Positions 45,542 through 53,801 of a stretch of DNA of 64,000 nt are shown here, in pieces. A program made the position numbers and the translations under genes. Source of the stretch: Arenimonas soli (GTDB taxonomy: Bacteria; Pseudomonadota; Gammaproteobacteria; Xanthomonadales; Xanthomonadaceae). The stretch is from the NCBI RefSeq assembly GCF_014643775.1, contig NZ_BMKC01000001.1, forward strand, positions 62,001 to 126,000, given 5' to 3'. The notes beneath the pieces were generated by a model that was not told the origin of the DNA, ran no database searches, and saw only the letters and a program-made list of their open reading frames with translations. Numbering within the stretch: the first letter of the stretch is position 1; every line of letters begins with the position of its first letter.

Positions 45542-46323
45542 TGCTTTTCAAACACTTCCGCGGTAGTTTGCGAGAGCCGGAGTTCTGGGCTTACTCAAGC
45601 TGGCTGGACATCGTCACCAAATACCGGAGGTCGCGGCTGGGTCTGTTCTGGCTGCTCGTTCCCGTTGCCCTCTACACCTTTGGCGTGGGCTGGTTCTTCG
45701 CCCACCTGACCGGCAATGACCCATACGCGTTCATCCCGCACCTGGGCATCGGCTTCGTACTGTTCAGGTTGCTTTCCACCGTGATCAACGAATCCACGAG
45801 CGTGCTCCCGAACCACTCGAGCTTCGTGCTCGATGGGCATACCCGGCTCACCGACTTCGTGATGCGGGTCGTCGCAAAGGCGGCCTTCTATTTCCTGACG
45901 GCCCTGCCGCTACTCGCCATCGCCCTGGCGATGGCACCCAACTTCGTTCCCAGTGGCCTGTTGGCGGTGCTGCCCTTGCTGTTGGTTGCGTTGTTGAACG
46001 TCGCCTGGATCGGCGTGGTGGTTTCATTGCTCGGTGCCCGTTTCCCCGACATGCACGAACTGATGGGCAGCACGTTCGTCTTCGCCTTCATTCTCACCCC
46101 GATCCTTTGGCAGGCGACGCTGGTGCCGGAGGGGTCGATGCGAAGCGTGCTGATGCGGATCAATCCGCTGTTCCACATGATCGAGGCCATCCGCGCACCT
46201 GTGTTGGGCGAGCAGGTGTTCGCTTCGACCTACTGGTACCTGGGAATCATGACGGTGGCGGGCTGGAGCCTGGCCTGGTGGTTGTACCGGCGCTATGCCC
46301 GATTCGTGCCGCTGTGGGTCTGA
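45541..46323 (+). CDS. wzm: O-antigen/polysaccharide ABC transporter permease
   Basis: A 260-residue ABC-2 type permease with six hydrophobic segments. The N-terminal amphipathic part YSSWLDIVTKYRRSRLGLFWLLV is typical of Wzm, and FILTPILWQATLVPEG before the last segments is a common signature. It moves lipid-linked polysaccharide across the inner membrane with Wzt, encoded 4 nt downstream. It starts inside the metB stop, marking a sharp change from housekeeping to polysaccharide genes. No Wzx or Wzy is seen, so the ABC-dependent route is implied. Confidence 0.93.
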   Translation: MLFKHFRGSLREPEFWAYSSWLDIVTKYRRSRLGLFWLLVPVALYTFGVGWFFAHLTGNDPYAFIPHLGIGFVLFRLLSTVINESTSVLPNHSSFVLDGHTRLTDFVMRVVAKAAFYFLTALPLLAIALAMAPNFVPSGLLAVLPLLLVALLNVAWIGVVVSLLGARFPDMHELMGSTFVFAFILTPILWQATLVPEGSMRSVLMRINPLFHMIEAIRAPVLGEQVFASTYWYLGIMTVAGWSLAWWLYRRYARFVPLWV

Positions 46324-46327
46324 GCCG

Positions 46328-47137
46328 ATGAAGACGACCGCGCGACTTGCAGCCCACCACATCACGCTTGACCTGCCGCTGTTCCTGCAGGAAGACCGGG
46401 GGGGACGATCCTGGCTGTCTTCCCTTTTCAGTGCGGCGTTCGATCCGCCGAGAAGGGAATTCCGCCGGGTCCTGGATGACATCAGTTTCGAGGCAAACGA
46501 GGGCGACCGGATCGGAATCGTCGGCCGGAACGGTGCCGGCAAATCGACACTCCTTCGCGTCCTCACCGGGGCCTATTGCCCCACCAGCGGCTGGATGGAC
46601 GAGGTCGGGAGCAAACAAGCCCTGCTCAACATTTCGCTCGGTTTCAACGGCGAGGCGACGGTCCGGGAGAACATCTACCTGCGTGGCATGGCAATGGGGC
46701 TGCGGACTGCACAGCTGAACGATCTCGTGGAGCCGGTGCTGGACTTCGCCGAACTTGCCGACAAATCCAACCACCGCCTGCGTACCCTCAGCTCCGGCCA
46801 GCGCATGCGCCTGGGCTTCGCCATCGCCACCGCGGTTCAGCACGACATCATGGTGATGGACGAGTGGATCGGCGCCGGCGATGCGGGATTCATCCAGAAG
46901 GCACGCGATCGCATGCGATCGAGGGTCAATGGAGCGAAGATCGTCATTCTCGCCAGCCACAACTTCGGCCTGATGAAGGACGTGTGCAACAAGGGCCTCC
47001 TGCTCGACCAGGGCCGCCTTGTCCAGGCCGGCCCGATCAAGGAGACACTCAAGGCCTACGAAGATCTGCTCAAGGCGCACTCCGCGATGCAGGCAGGGCA
47101 AAGCGCGGAAGCGGGCGCCAGTACGAGTGGGGGCTAG
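46328..47137 (+). CDS. wzt: O-antigen/polysaccharide ABC transporter ATPase
   Basis: A 269-residue ATPase. Walker A is GRNGAGKST (66-74), the signature motif is LSSGQRMRLGFA and Walker B is HDIMVMDEWIGAGD. The gene ends soon after the nucleotide-binding domain, so the C-terminal carbohydrate-binding domain of O9a-type Wzt is absent. That fits systems where export itself, not recognition of a terminal cap, sets chain length. It pairs with Wzm. Confidence 0.93.
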   Translation: MKTTARLAAHHITLDLPLFLQEDRGGRSWLSSLFSAAFDPPRREFRRVLDDISFEANEGDRIGIVGRNGAGKSTLLRVLTGAYCPTSGWMDEVGSKQALLNISLGFNGEATVRENIYLRGMAMGLRTAQLNDLVEPVLDFAELADKSNHRLRTLSSGQRMRLGFAIATAVQHDIMVMDEWIGAGDAGFIQKARDRMRSRVNGAKIVILASHNFGLMKDVCNKGLLLDQGRLVQAGPIKETLKAYEDLLKAHSAMQAGQSAEAGASTSGG

Positions 47138-47139
47138 GC

Positions 47140-48528
47140 ATGCGCCTGCTGCTGATCGCGTACGACTTCCCGCCGGTTCCGTCGCCCCAGTCCCTTCGAT
47201 GGGCCTACCTGGTGCGCGAACTTGCCCGCGCCGGGCACCAAGTGCACGTGCTGGCACCCGACGTGCCCGGTTACGGGCCTGGCGGCTTGCCGCAGGTGCC
47301 CGACAGCGTCCGGATCCACCGCGTCTTTCCCGGTCCGTTCATGGGGCTGCTCGCGGCCTGGCAACGTCGGCGGATCGCCGCCGGCACCCTTGCGTCCGAA
47401 GGCTCCGGTGCGCCGGCCCAGGCCGGGTTGGCGGAGTCCTGCGACAAGTCGTCGGTGCCCCCGGGAGGCGCTGCCCCTGTTCTGAACTGGAAAGGCAGGC
47501 TGCGCGAGCGATTGTTGTTTTCCGGCAGGGGACTCAACTGGAAGGGTGAGCTGGCGGACGCGATAAAGCGCGTGCTCGGCCTATGGCTTTTCCCGGATGC
47601 ACGCGCCGAATGGATGCCGTGGGCCCGCCGGTCCCTCGACCGGCTGCTCAAGGACGTGAACCCGGACGCGGTGGTCACATCCCACGAACCCGCAAATTCG
47701 ATCGAACTGGGCCTGCGTGCCCGCAAGCGTGGATTCCGCTGGATCGCCGACCTGGGCGACCCGGTGTTGGCTCCGTACACTCCCCGGCGCTGGCTGAAGC
47801 GGGCGCACGGGATGGAACGGGCCGTCTGTGAGAAGGCCGACGTCGTGACGGTTACGAGCCTGGCGGCTGGTCGCATCCTTTCCGAACGCCACGGACTGTC
47901 GGTGGATCGATGTGTATTGGTGACCCAGGGTTTCGACGACAGTTTCGACGAGGCGGGCGAGGGCGACCCCGGAGACGACTTCGATGCCGATCGCCTCGAA
48001 CTGCTCTACACGGGCAGCTTCTACAGCTTCCGCCGGGTTGGCCACTTGCTTGATGCCGTGCTGGCGGTGCCTGGCGCTCGCCTCAACGTGGCCAGCATTG
48101 CCGTGCCCCCGGAGCTGGTGCAGGCCTCCCGCAAGCATCCCGGCAGCGTCCGCTTGCTCGGCTTCCTTGCGCACCGGCGCGCGCTGCTGCTGCAGCGTCG
48201 CTGCGACATCCTGGTGAACCTGGCCAACGACGATCCGGTGCAGGTGCCGGGAAAACTTTATGAATACCTCGGCGCAGGCGTGCCCGTCCTGCACGTGGGC
48301 GGCCACGACGACGATGCGGCCGCCCGACTGCTGCGGGATACCGAGGTGGGCGTGTGTTCGCCGGATGCGTTCGAACCCTTGCGGCAACGGCTTCAATCAT
48401 GGCTGGATGACAAACGCCGGTTGGGACGGTTGCCCGCTCCCCGGGTAGCACCGGAGGTGCTGGCACCTTTCACCTGGCGCCACCTGGCGGGCCGCGTCGC
48501 CGAGCTTGCCGCGGGGCGGGCGCGATGA
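47140..48528 (+). CDS. GT4-type glycosyltransferase
   Basis: A 462-residue GT-B enzyme. The start MRLLLIAYDFPPVPSPQSLRW and LARAGHQVHVLAPD are typical of the GT4 acceptor domain; the donor domain has LLYTGSFYSFRRVGHLLDAV, a short ILVNLAND and VPGKLYEYLGAGVPVLHVGG, where the Glu in KLYEYL is the usual catalytic position. A region around 100-150 (two LNWKG motifs) is an insert of uncertain role. It begins 2 nt after wzt and overlaps the next gene by 4 nt. Sugar specificity is unknown. Confidence 0.88.
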   Translation: MRLLLIAYDFPPVPSPQSLRWAYLVRELARAGHQVHVLAPDVPGYGPGGLPQVPDSVRIHRVFPGPFMGLLAAWQRRRIAAGTLASEGSGAPAQAGLAESCDKSSVPPGGAAPVLNWKGRLRERLLFSGRGLNWKGELADAIKRVLGLWLFPDARAEWMPWARRSLDRLLKDVNPDAVVTSHEPANSIELGLRARKRGFRWIADLGDPVLAPYTPRRWLKRAHGMERAVCEKADVVTVTSLAAGRILSERHGLSVDRCVLVTQGFDDSFDEAGEGDPGDDFDADRLELLYTGSFYSFRRVGHLLDAVLAVPGARLNVASIAVPPELVQASRKHPGSVRLLGFLAHRRALLLQRRCDILVNLANDDPVQVPGKLYEYLGAGVPVLHVGGHDDDAAARLLRDTEVGVCSPDAFEPLRQRLQSWLDDKRRLGRLPAPRVAPEVLAPFTWRHLAGRVAELAAGRAR

Positions 48529-51500
48529 CGATCGAGTCCCCCGGCGAACTTGCATTGCTCCAGCAGCTTCTCGCCGCGCGCAACGAAGCGGCAGACCTGA
48601 AGCGCAGGCTCGAAGCCGCCGTCCAGGCACGCGATCGGGTGGAGGATTCGAGCAGCCGCCAGCTGGCGCAGGCGCGGGAAGCGCTGGCCGCTTCGGGCGC
48701 GGAGGTCAGGCTGCTTCGCACCAGCCTGCGATTCCGCCTGGGATCACTGCTTGTCGATTCAGTTCGGTCGCCGTCGTCGGTCCTGGCGCTTCCTGGACGC
48801 GTGTGGAGGCGCCTGCGGCGGCCCCGCGTTGAAGCCGCCCAGGCTGGTTCATCGACCGCCGGCGCCGGGACTCCGGTGATCGGCGGGCTGCTGTTGCGTG
48901 CCGTTCCCGACCGGGTCTGCGGGCCGGCGCCCGCCGAGGCGAGTGAGCTTTTCTCGCTCCCCGCGCCGCCTTCCGCGCCGGCGGCCATGGCGGACCTTCG
49001 CGTCGCCGCGATCCTGGATCCCTTTTCGATCGGCAGCTTTGCCCCCGAATGCCGGCTGACCCTGCTGCACCCTGACCGCTGGCAGGCGCAGCTGCGGGAG
49101 GCCAGGCCCCACCTGCTGCTCGTGGAGTCGGCCTGGCTAGGCGCCGACGGCGAGTGGCAGGGCCTGGTTGAGCGCGGTTCGGCCGCGCTGCGGGCGATCA
49201 CCGCGTCCTGCCGGCGCGCCGGCATTCCCACGGTGTTCTGGAACAAGGAAGACCCCCTGCACTTTGGGGCCTTCCTCGATACCGCACGACTTTTCGATCA
49301 TGTCTTCACCACCGACGCGTCATGCGTGCCGCGCTACCGCCTGGCGCTGGGGCACGACCGGGTCGGCCTGCTGCCCTTCGCCTTGCAGCCCCGCACGCAC
49401 CATCCCGTACAGGACGAGGGCCGTGTAGCGGCTTCGATGTTCGCCGGCGCCTGGTACGGGCGCATGGCGGAGCGTTGTCGCGACTTCGAGCGCGTCGCCG
49501 ACGCACTTTCGCTTGCCGGGCCGCTGGTCATCCACGACCGCAACCACGGTGCGAGCGAACCGCACCAGCGGTTCCCGGCACGATTCGCCGCCAGCCTGAG
49601 GCCGTCGGTACCGTATGCGCAGACGCCGGCGCTGTTCCGACGCTACCGGATCGGCGTCAACCTCAACACCGTCAAGGACTCGCCAACGATGTTCGCGCGG
49701 CGGGTCCTTGAGCTCATCGGCTGCAATACCTCGGTTTATGGCAACCGGTCGCTGGCGCTGCGGCAACTGTTCGGGGATCTGACCGTAAGCTCGGATGACC
49801 CGCAGGACATACTGGCCCAGGCCTACCTGGAGCTCCGTGATCCGGATGCGCTCCGGTTTCGCCAGCGCCGCCTGGCTGCCCTGCGCAAGGTGCTCAAGGA
49901 GCACTGCTGGGTCCATCGCCTCGGCGCGATAACCCAGGCAGCCCTGGGTTGCGTTCCGGCCTCGGGGCACGGTGCCTTGTGGGTGCTGGCACGGGCGACC
50001 ACTGCCGACGAACTCGAGCGCGTTGCTGCCGCATTCGGCCGCCAGCGCGGCGTGAAGGCGACACTGGTGCTCGACCTTGGTCCGGGGCTCGCGCTTCCCG
50101 ACGGTGCCTGCGGCCTGGCGCAGGCGAACCCGGCCGACGGCGACTGGCTCGCGGTCCTGCATCCCGACGACCACTACGGTCCGCATTACCTTGAAGACCT
50201 GGCGCTGGCCCGGTCCTTCGACCAGGGTGACGCGCTGGGAAAGGCGGAATGGCTGCAACAACACGATGGGGAGCGGGTCCTGCGCGGGCAGGGTCGGGAA
50301 TACCGCCGCGTGGAATGCCTGGCCATCCGCCGCTGCCTGCTGCGCCGGTCGCGTTGGGCGGGATCGCTGCAGGAACTGATTGACGCTGCCGACCAGGGAT
50401 TGCTGCGCGGGGAGGGACTCGTGGCGCTGGATGCCCTTTCCTATGGCGAGGGCGTCGGCCTGGAGGGAGCGGCGGACACGGATGGGCCGGCCCTGGCCGA
50501 AGGTGTTTCACTGGTCGCCTTTGAGCAGCTCCTGGCAGGCATGCCGGCCGACGCCGATCCGGCGGCGGCCGGGGCCGACAGCCTGTGTGGTGGTCAGATC
50601 GCGCGCCTGTTCAATCTCGGCGTCATGCCGGCGCGAACGTCCGCCAGCGCCAGCGACGGACGACTTGAGATCTGCTCGCTGCTTCCGGAGGGCCTGGAGG
50701 ATGCCATCTTCAGCGCCCCCGTTGCAGTCGACGCCGTCGAGCGCAATGGAGAACTGCGGGCCTGCCTTCAAGCACCGGCCTGCGCGCAGCTCGATATCTA
50801 CCTGGACGCGCTCGATGCGGACGGGCGCGTGTTGCGTCGCTTCACCCTGCGCCACGGTTCCCCGGTTCGCGCCCCCCACATCGACGGAACGGTGGCGTAT
50901 CGAATCGCCGCGACGGTGCGGGGTCGCTTCGTCGCGAACGTCGACGGCATCTGGCTCGGCGCAATGCCTGCACGACCCCTGTTGCTGCCGGGGGAGGGCC
51001 GGTTGCTGCTGGTGTGCAACGGTTACCCGCAGGACGGCGAACTTTATCGGAATGCGTTCGTCCACCGGCGCGTGCTCGAGTACCGCAGGCGTGGCGTCGA
51101 CGTCGATGTCGTGTGGGTCACCAGCCGGTTCGCCCAGCGAAGCTACCTCTTCGACGGGGTCCTGGTGCACGTCTGTCCACCGGCGGTGCTGGCGGCAACG
51201 CTCGGGGTGTCCGGCCATGCGGCCGTGGCAGTGCACTTCCTGGACGCTGAAATCTGGCAGGGCATCGAGCAGGCTGCCGGGGACACGCGCACCGTGGTTT
51301 GGCTGCACGGGGCGGAGATCCAGCCCTGGACCCGCCGCTCGTGCAATTACATCGATGACGCCGAGCGCGAGGCGGCGAAGGAAGCGAGCGAGCAGCGCAT
51401 GGCGTTCTGGCGCGGCTTGCTGGCCAGCCCTCCCCAAGGCTTGCACCTGGCCTTCGTCTCACGCACCTTCGCCGAACAGTGCTGGCAGGACCTGGGCATC

Positions 51501-52139
51501 CGCCTGCCCGATTCACGCTGGACAGTGATCCACAACCCGATCGACACCGCGCTGTACCGATTCGAACCCAAGCCCGACGCCCAGCGGCTTCGGGTCCTTT
51601 CGATCAGGCCGCATGGCTACCGCATCTACGCCAATGACCTGGTCGCGGCCACCATCCGGCGCATGGCCCAACACCCCGACTTCCCTGCCTTCCAGTTCCA
51701 TCTGGTGGGAGACGGTGCGCTGTTCGAGGAGAACTTCGCTGGCCTGGAACAGTTTTCCAACGTGCGGATCGAACGCAGGTTCCTGAGGCAGCCCGAGATC
51801 GCGGAGCTTCACCGCGAAGCCGGAATTTTCCTCGTGCCAACGCGAGGGGATACCCAGGGCGTAAGCCGCGACGAGGCCATGGCTTCTGGCCTGGTTCCGG
51901 TGACCACCGCCGCTGGCGCGGTGCCCGAGTTCGTCGACGAGGATTGTGGGGTGCTCGTGCCGGCCGAAGACGTTGAAGCCCTGGCTGGCGCGCTGCTGTC
52001 CCTGGCTGCGGACCCCGACCGGTTCCAGGCCCTGTCTCGTGCGGCCGCGTTGCGCGTGAGACGCCAGAGTGACATTCGTTTGATTGTTGACAGGGAATTG
52101 GACTGGCTTGGTCTGCCCTGCAAAAAGGAGCAAGCATGA
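48525..52139 (+). CDS. Large multi-domain glycosyltransferase with N-terminal coiled coil
   Basis: 1204 residues. Residues 1-80 form a coiled coil (LLQQLLAARNEAADLKRRLEA). From about 120 to 470 a CgeB-like GT-B module follows (VFWNKEDPLHFGAFLDTARL, GVNLNTVKDSPTMFARRVLE). Residues 490-660 look like a degenerate GT2 domain (LAVLHPDDHYGPHYLEDLALA). A beta-rich stretch leads to a full GT4 module from about 825: LLVCNGYPQDGELYRNAFVH, VVWLHGAEIQPW, LSIRPHGYRIYANDL and FLVPTRGDTQGVSRDEAMAS. It is thus probably a multi-step polysaccharide synthase. Overlaps both neighbours by 4 nt, so expression is coupled. Confidence 0.85.
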   Translation: MTIESPGELALLQQLLAARNEAADLKRRLEAAVQARDRVEDSSSRQLAQAREALAASGAEVRLLRTSLRFRLGSLLVDSVRSPSSVLALPGRVWRRLRRPRVEAAQAGSSTAGAGTPVIGGLLLRAVPDRVCGPAPAEASELFSLPAPPSAPAAMADLRVAAILDPFSIGSFAPECRLTLLHPDRWQAQLREARPHLLLVESAWLGADGEWQGLVERGSAALRAITASCRRAGIPTVFWNKEDPLHFGAFLDTARLFDHVFTTDASCVPRYRLALGHDRVGLLPFALQPRTHHPVQDEGRVAASMFAGAWYGRMAERCRDFERVADALSLAGPLVIHDRNHGASEPHQRFPARFAASLRPSVPYAQTPALFRRYRIGVNLNTVKDSPTMFARRVLELIGCNTSVYGNRSLALRQLFGDLTVSSDDPQDILAQAYLELRDPDALRFRQRRLAALRKVLKEHCWVHRLGAITQAALGCVPASGHGALWVLARATTADELERVAAAFGRQRGVKATLVLDLGPGLALPDGACGLAQANPADGDWLAVLHPDDHYGPHYLEDLALARSFDQGDALGKAEWLQQHDGERVLRGQGREYRRVECLAIRRCLLRRSRWAGSLQELIDAADQGLLRGEGLVALDALSYGEGVGLEGAADTDGPALAEGVSLVAFEQLLAGMPADADPAAAGADSLCGGQIARLFNLGVMPARTSASASDGRLEICSLLPEGLEDAIFSAPVAVDAVERNGELRACLQAPACAQLDIYLDALDADGRVLRRFTLRHGSPVRAPHIDGTVAYRIAATVRGRFVANVDGIWLGAMPARPLLLPGEGRLLLVCNGYPQDGELYRNAFVHRRVLEYRRRGVDVDVVWVTSRFAQRSYLFDGVLVHVCPPAVLAATLGVSGHAAVAVHFLDAEIWQGIEQAAGDTRTVVWLHGAEIQPWTRRSCNYIDDAEREAAKEASEQRMAFWRGLLASPPQGLHLAFVSRTFAEQCWQDLGIRLPDSRWTVIHNPIDTALYRFEPKPDAQRLRVLSIRPHGYRIYANDLVAATIRRMAQHPDFPAFQFHLVGDGALFEENFAGLEQFSNVRIERRFLRQPEIAELHREAGIFLVPTRGDTQGVSRDEAMASGLVPVTTAAGAVPEFVDEDCGVLVPAEDVEALAGALLSLAADPDRFQALSRAAALRVRRQSDIRLIVDRELDWLGLPCKKEQA

Positions 52140-53800
52140 AGAACATGAATTCGCTGCGCTGGCTGCTGGCCACCACCCTCGCGGGTGCAGGCGTCGGCTT
52201 CCTCGCGTGGGGCATTTGGGCCGGCCGGCCAGAGCTGTCGGCGCTGGGGCTCGGGGCCTGGCTGGCACTGGGTGCTGGCCTGGTCTGGTCCGTTCGCCAG
52301 CGTGCCGAGGTTGGCATGGAACTGGGCGCGGCGACCCGCTTCGACCTGGGTCAGGCCAGGCAGTGGCAGGAAGCACAGGCGCAGCTTGCCGCTGAGGGTC
52401 AGCGCGAGCTGAGGCAATTGGCCGAAGCCGTGTCCTCCATCAGGGAGCAGATCAAGGCGAATGCCCATGCCCAGGAAACGCTGCGCCAGCTGGTCGTCGA
52501 CGGAAGCGAGCTGACGCTTCGCTCCTATCGGGACATCACCGCCAGGCTGGTAAGCCAGCACGAGCAGCAGGTGCGCGAGATGCAGGCCAGCATGGCGACC
52601 CTCGAGGCGGCCGGCAGCCAGCAAGCGGCAATGGCCCGGAACCAGTTGGAGGCGCTGGCGACGCTGGCCTCTTCAATGCGTGAGGCAATCGAGCAGGTCG
52701 CGGCGCAGCAAGCGGCGGAAAGCCGCGAGTTCGTTGCCAAGGCCCTGCTGGATTGGGACGAACAATTGGCCAAGCGACTGCGCGGTGTCAGCAGGACCCT
52801 TGAGCAGCGCATGGATTCGCTGGGCGAACTGCTGGGCGGTCACCCCTTCAAGGACCAGCTGCAGAAGGTGGTGGACGATGTTGCGCGCCAGGTCAACGCG
52901 GAAGTCGTCGTCAATCGAAAAGACGCCAGGGCGCGCATCGACGGCGTCGGCGACCGCCTGCAGGAAGCATTCAAGGAGCAGATGCTGCAGCTGGTGGACG
53001 ACGTGTCGCGCCAGGTCAATGCCGAAGTCGTGGTCAACCGCAAGGACGCCAGGACGCGCCTTGACGGGCTCGGCGAACGCCTTGACGAGGCCCTTTCGGC
53101 CATCGGCAAGGTGCCGGACGAAAAGCTGGCCGATGCCGTCGTGAAGCGCAACGTGCGCTGGCTCAAGAACGAAACAGTGGTGGAGGTCTCTGCGATGCTG
53201 GGCCTGCCGCACCTGCTCAAGCCCCGCCAGGCGCTTCCGGCGCAGACCGGCTATTCCATGGAGCCCTCTTCCATCCTGGCGGTGGCCGAGGAAATCCTTC
53301 GCCGGAAACCCAGGCAGGTTCTGGAGTGCGGCAGCGGGCTATCCACGATCTGGCTGGCTTATGCGCTGGAACAGTTGCCGGGCCACGCGAAGATGATTTC
53401 CCTCGAACACCTTCAGCAGTACTACGATGCGGGCGTCGAGCAGATCGCGCTCCACGGCCTGGAGTCGATCGTCGACCTGAGGCTGGCGCCCCTCGAGGAG
53501 GTCTCCCTGGACGGGTCGGCTTACCCTTGGTACGCAAAGTCGGCGTTGTCCGGCATCCGCAAGGGCATCGACTTGCTGCTGGTCGACGGCCCACCGAAGT
53601 CGACGGGCCCGCTGGCCCGATATCCGGCGGTTCCGATGCTTGTCAACAAACTTTCCGACCATGCACTGATCATCGTCGATGACGCCGACCGCCCCGATGA
53701 AAAGCAGACCATCGCCCGCTGGCGCGAGCAATTCAGCGGGCTGGGCGAGCCGATGAAGATCGGCGCCCGCACGATTGCCATCGAGTACCGGGGCAAGTGA
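52136..53800 (+). CDS. Membrane-anchored coiled-coil protein with C-terminal methyltransferase fold
   Basis: 554 residues. Two N-terminal membrane segments (WLLATTLAGAGVGFLAWGIW; ALGLGAWLALGAGLVWSV) are followed by some 290 residues of coiled coil. Within it is a tandem 41-residue repeat, the two copies starting near DDVARQVNAEVVVNRKDAR and DDVSRQVNAEVVVNRKDAR. From about residue 375 a class I methyltransferase-like domain follows: VLECGSGLSTIWLAYAL, MISLEHLQQYY, IDLLLVDGPPKSTGP and LIIVDDADRPDE. The layout recalls WbdD, which caps O-chains and uses a coiled coil to set their length, but no kinase domain is present. Gene spacing is tight. Confidence 0.85.
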   Translation: MKNMNSLRWLLATTLAGAGVGFLAWGIWAGRPELSALGLGAWLALGAGLVWSVRQRAEVGMELGAATRFDLGQARQWQEAQAQLAAEGQRELRQLAEAVSSIREQIKANAHAQETLRQLVVDGSELTLRSYRDITARLVSQHEQQVREMQASMATLEAAGSQQAAMARNQLEALATLASSMREAIEQVAAQQAAESREFVAKALLDWDEQLAKRLRGVSRTLEQRMDSLGELLGGHPFKDQLQKVVDDVARQVNAEVVVNRKDARARIDGVGDRLQEAFKEQMLQLVDDVSRQVNAEVVVNRKDARTRLDGLGERLDEALSAIGKVPDEKLADAVVKRNVRWLKNETVVEVSAMLGLPHLLKPRQALPAQTGYSMEPSSILAVAEEILRRKPRQVLECGSGLSTIWLAYALEQLPGHAKMISLEHLQQYYDAGVEQIALHGLESIVDLRLAPLEEVSLDGSAYPWYAKSALSGIRKGIDLLLVDGPPKSTGPLARYPAVPMLVNKLSDHALIIVDDADRPDEKQTIARWREQFSGLGEPMKIGARTIAIEYRGK

Positions 53801-53801
53801 A

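Noticed and set aside
52871-53070. Tandem repeat in the coiled-coil methyltransferase considered as a CRISPR-like or mobile repeat
   Set aside because: The copies are in frame, 41 codons apart, with synonymous differences, so they are a protein repeat.
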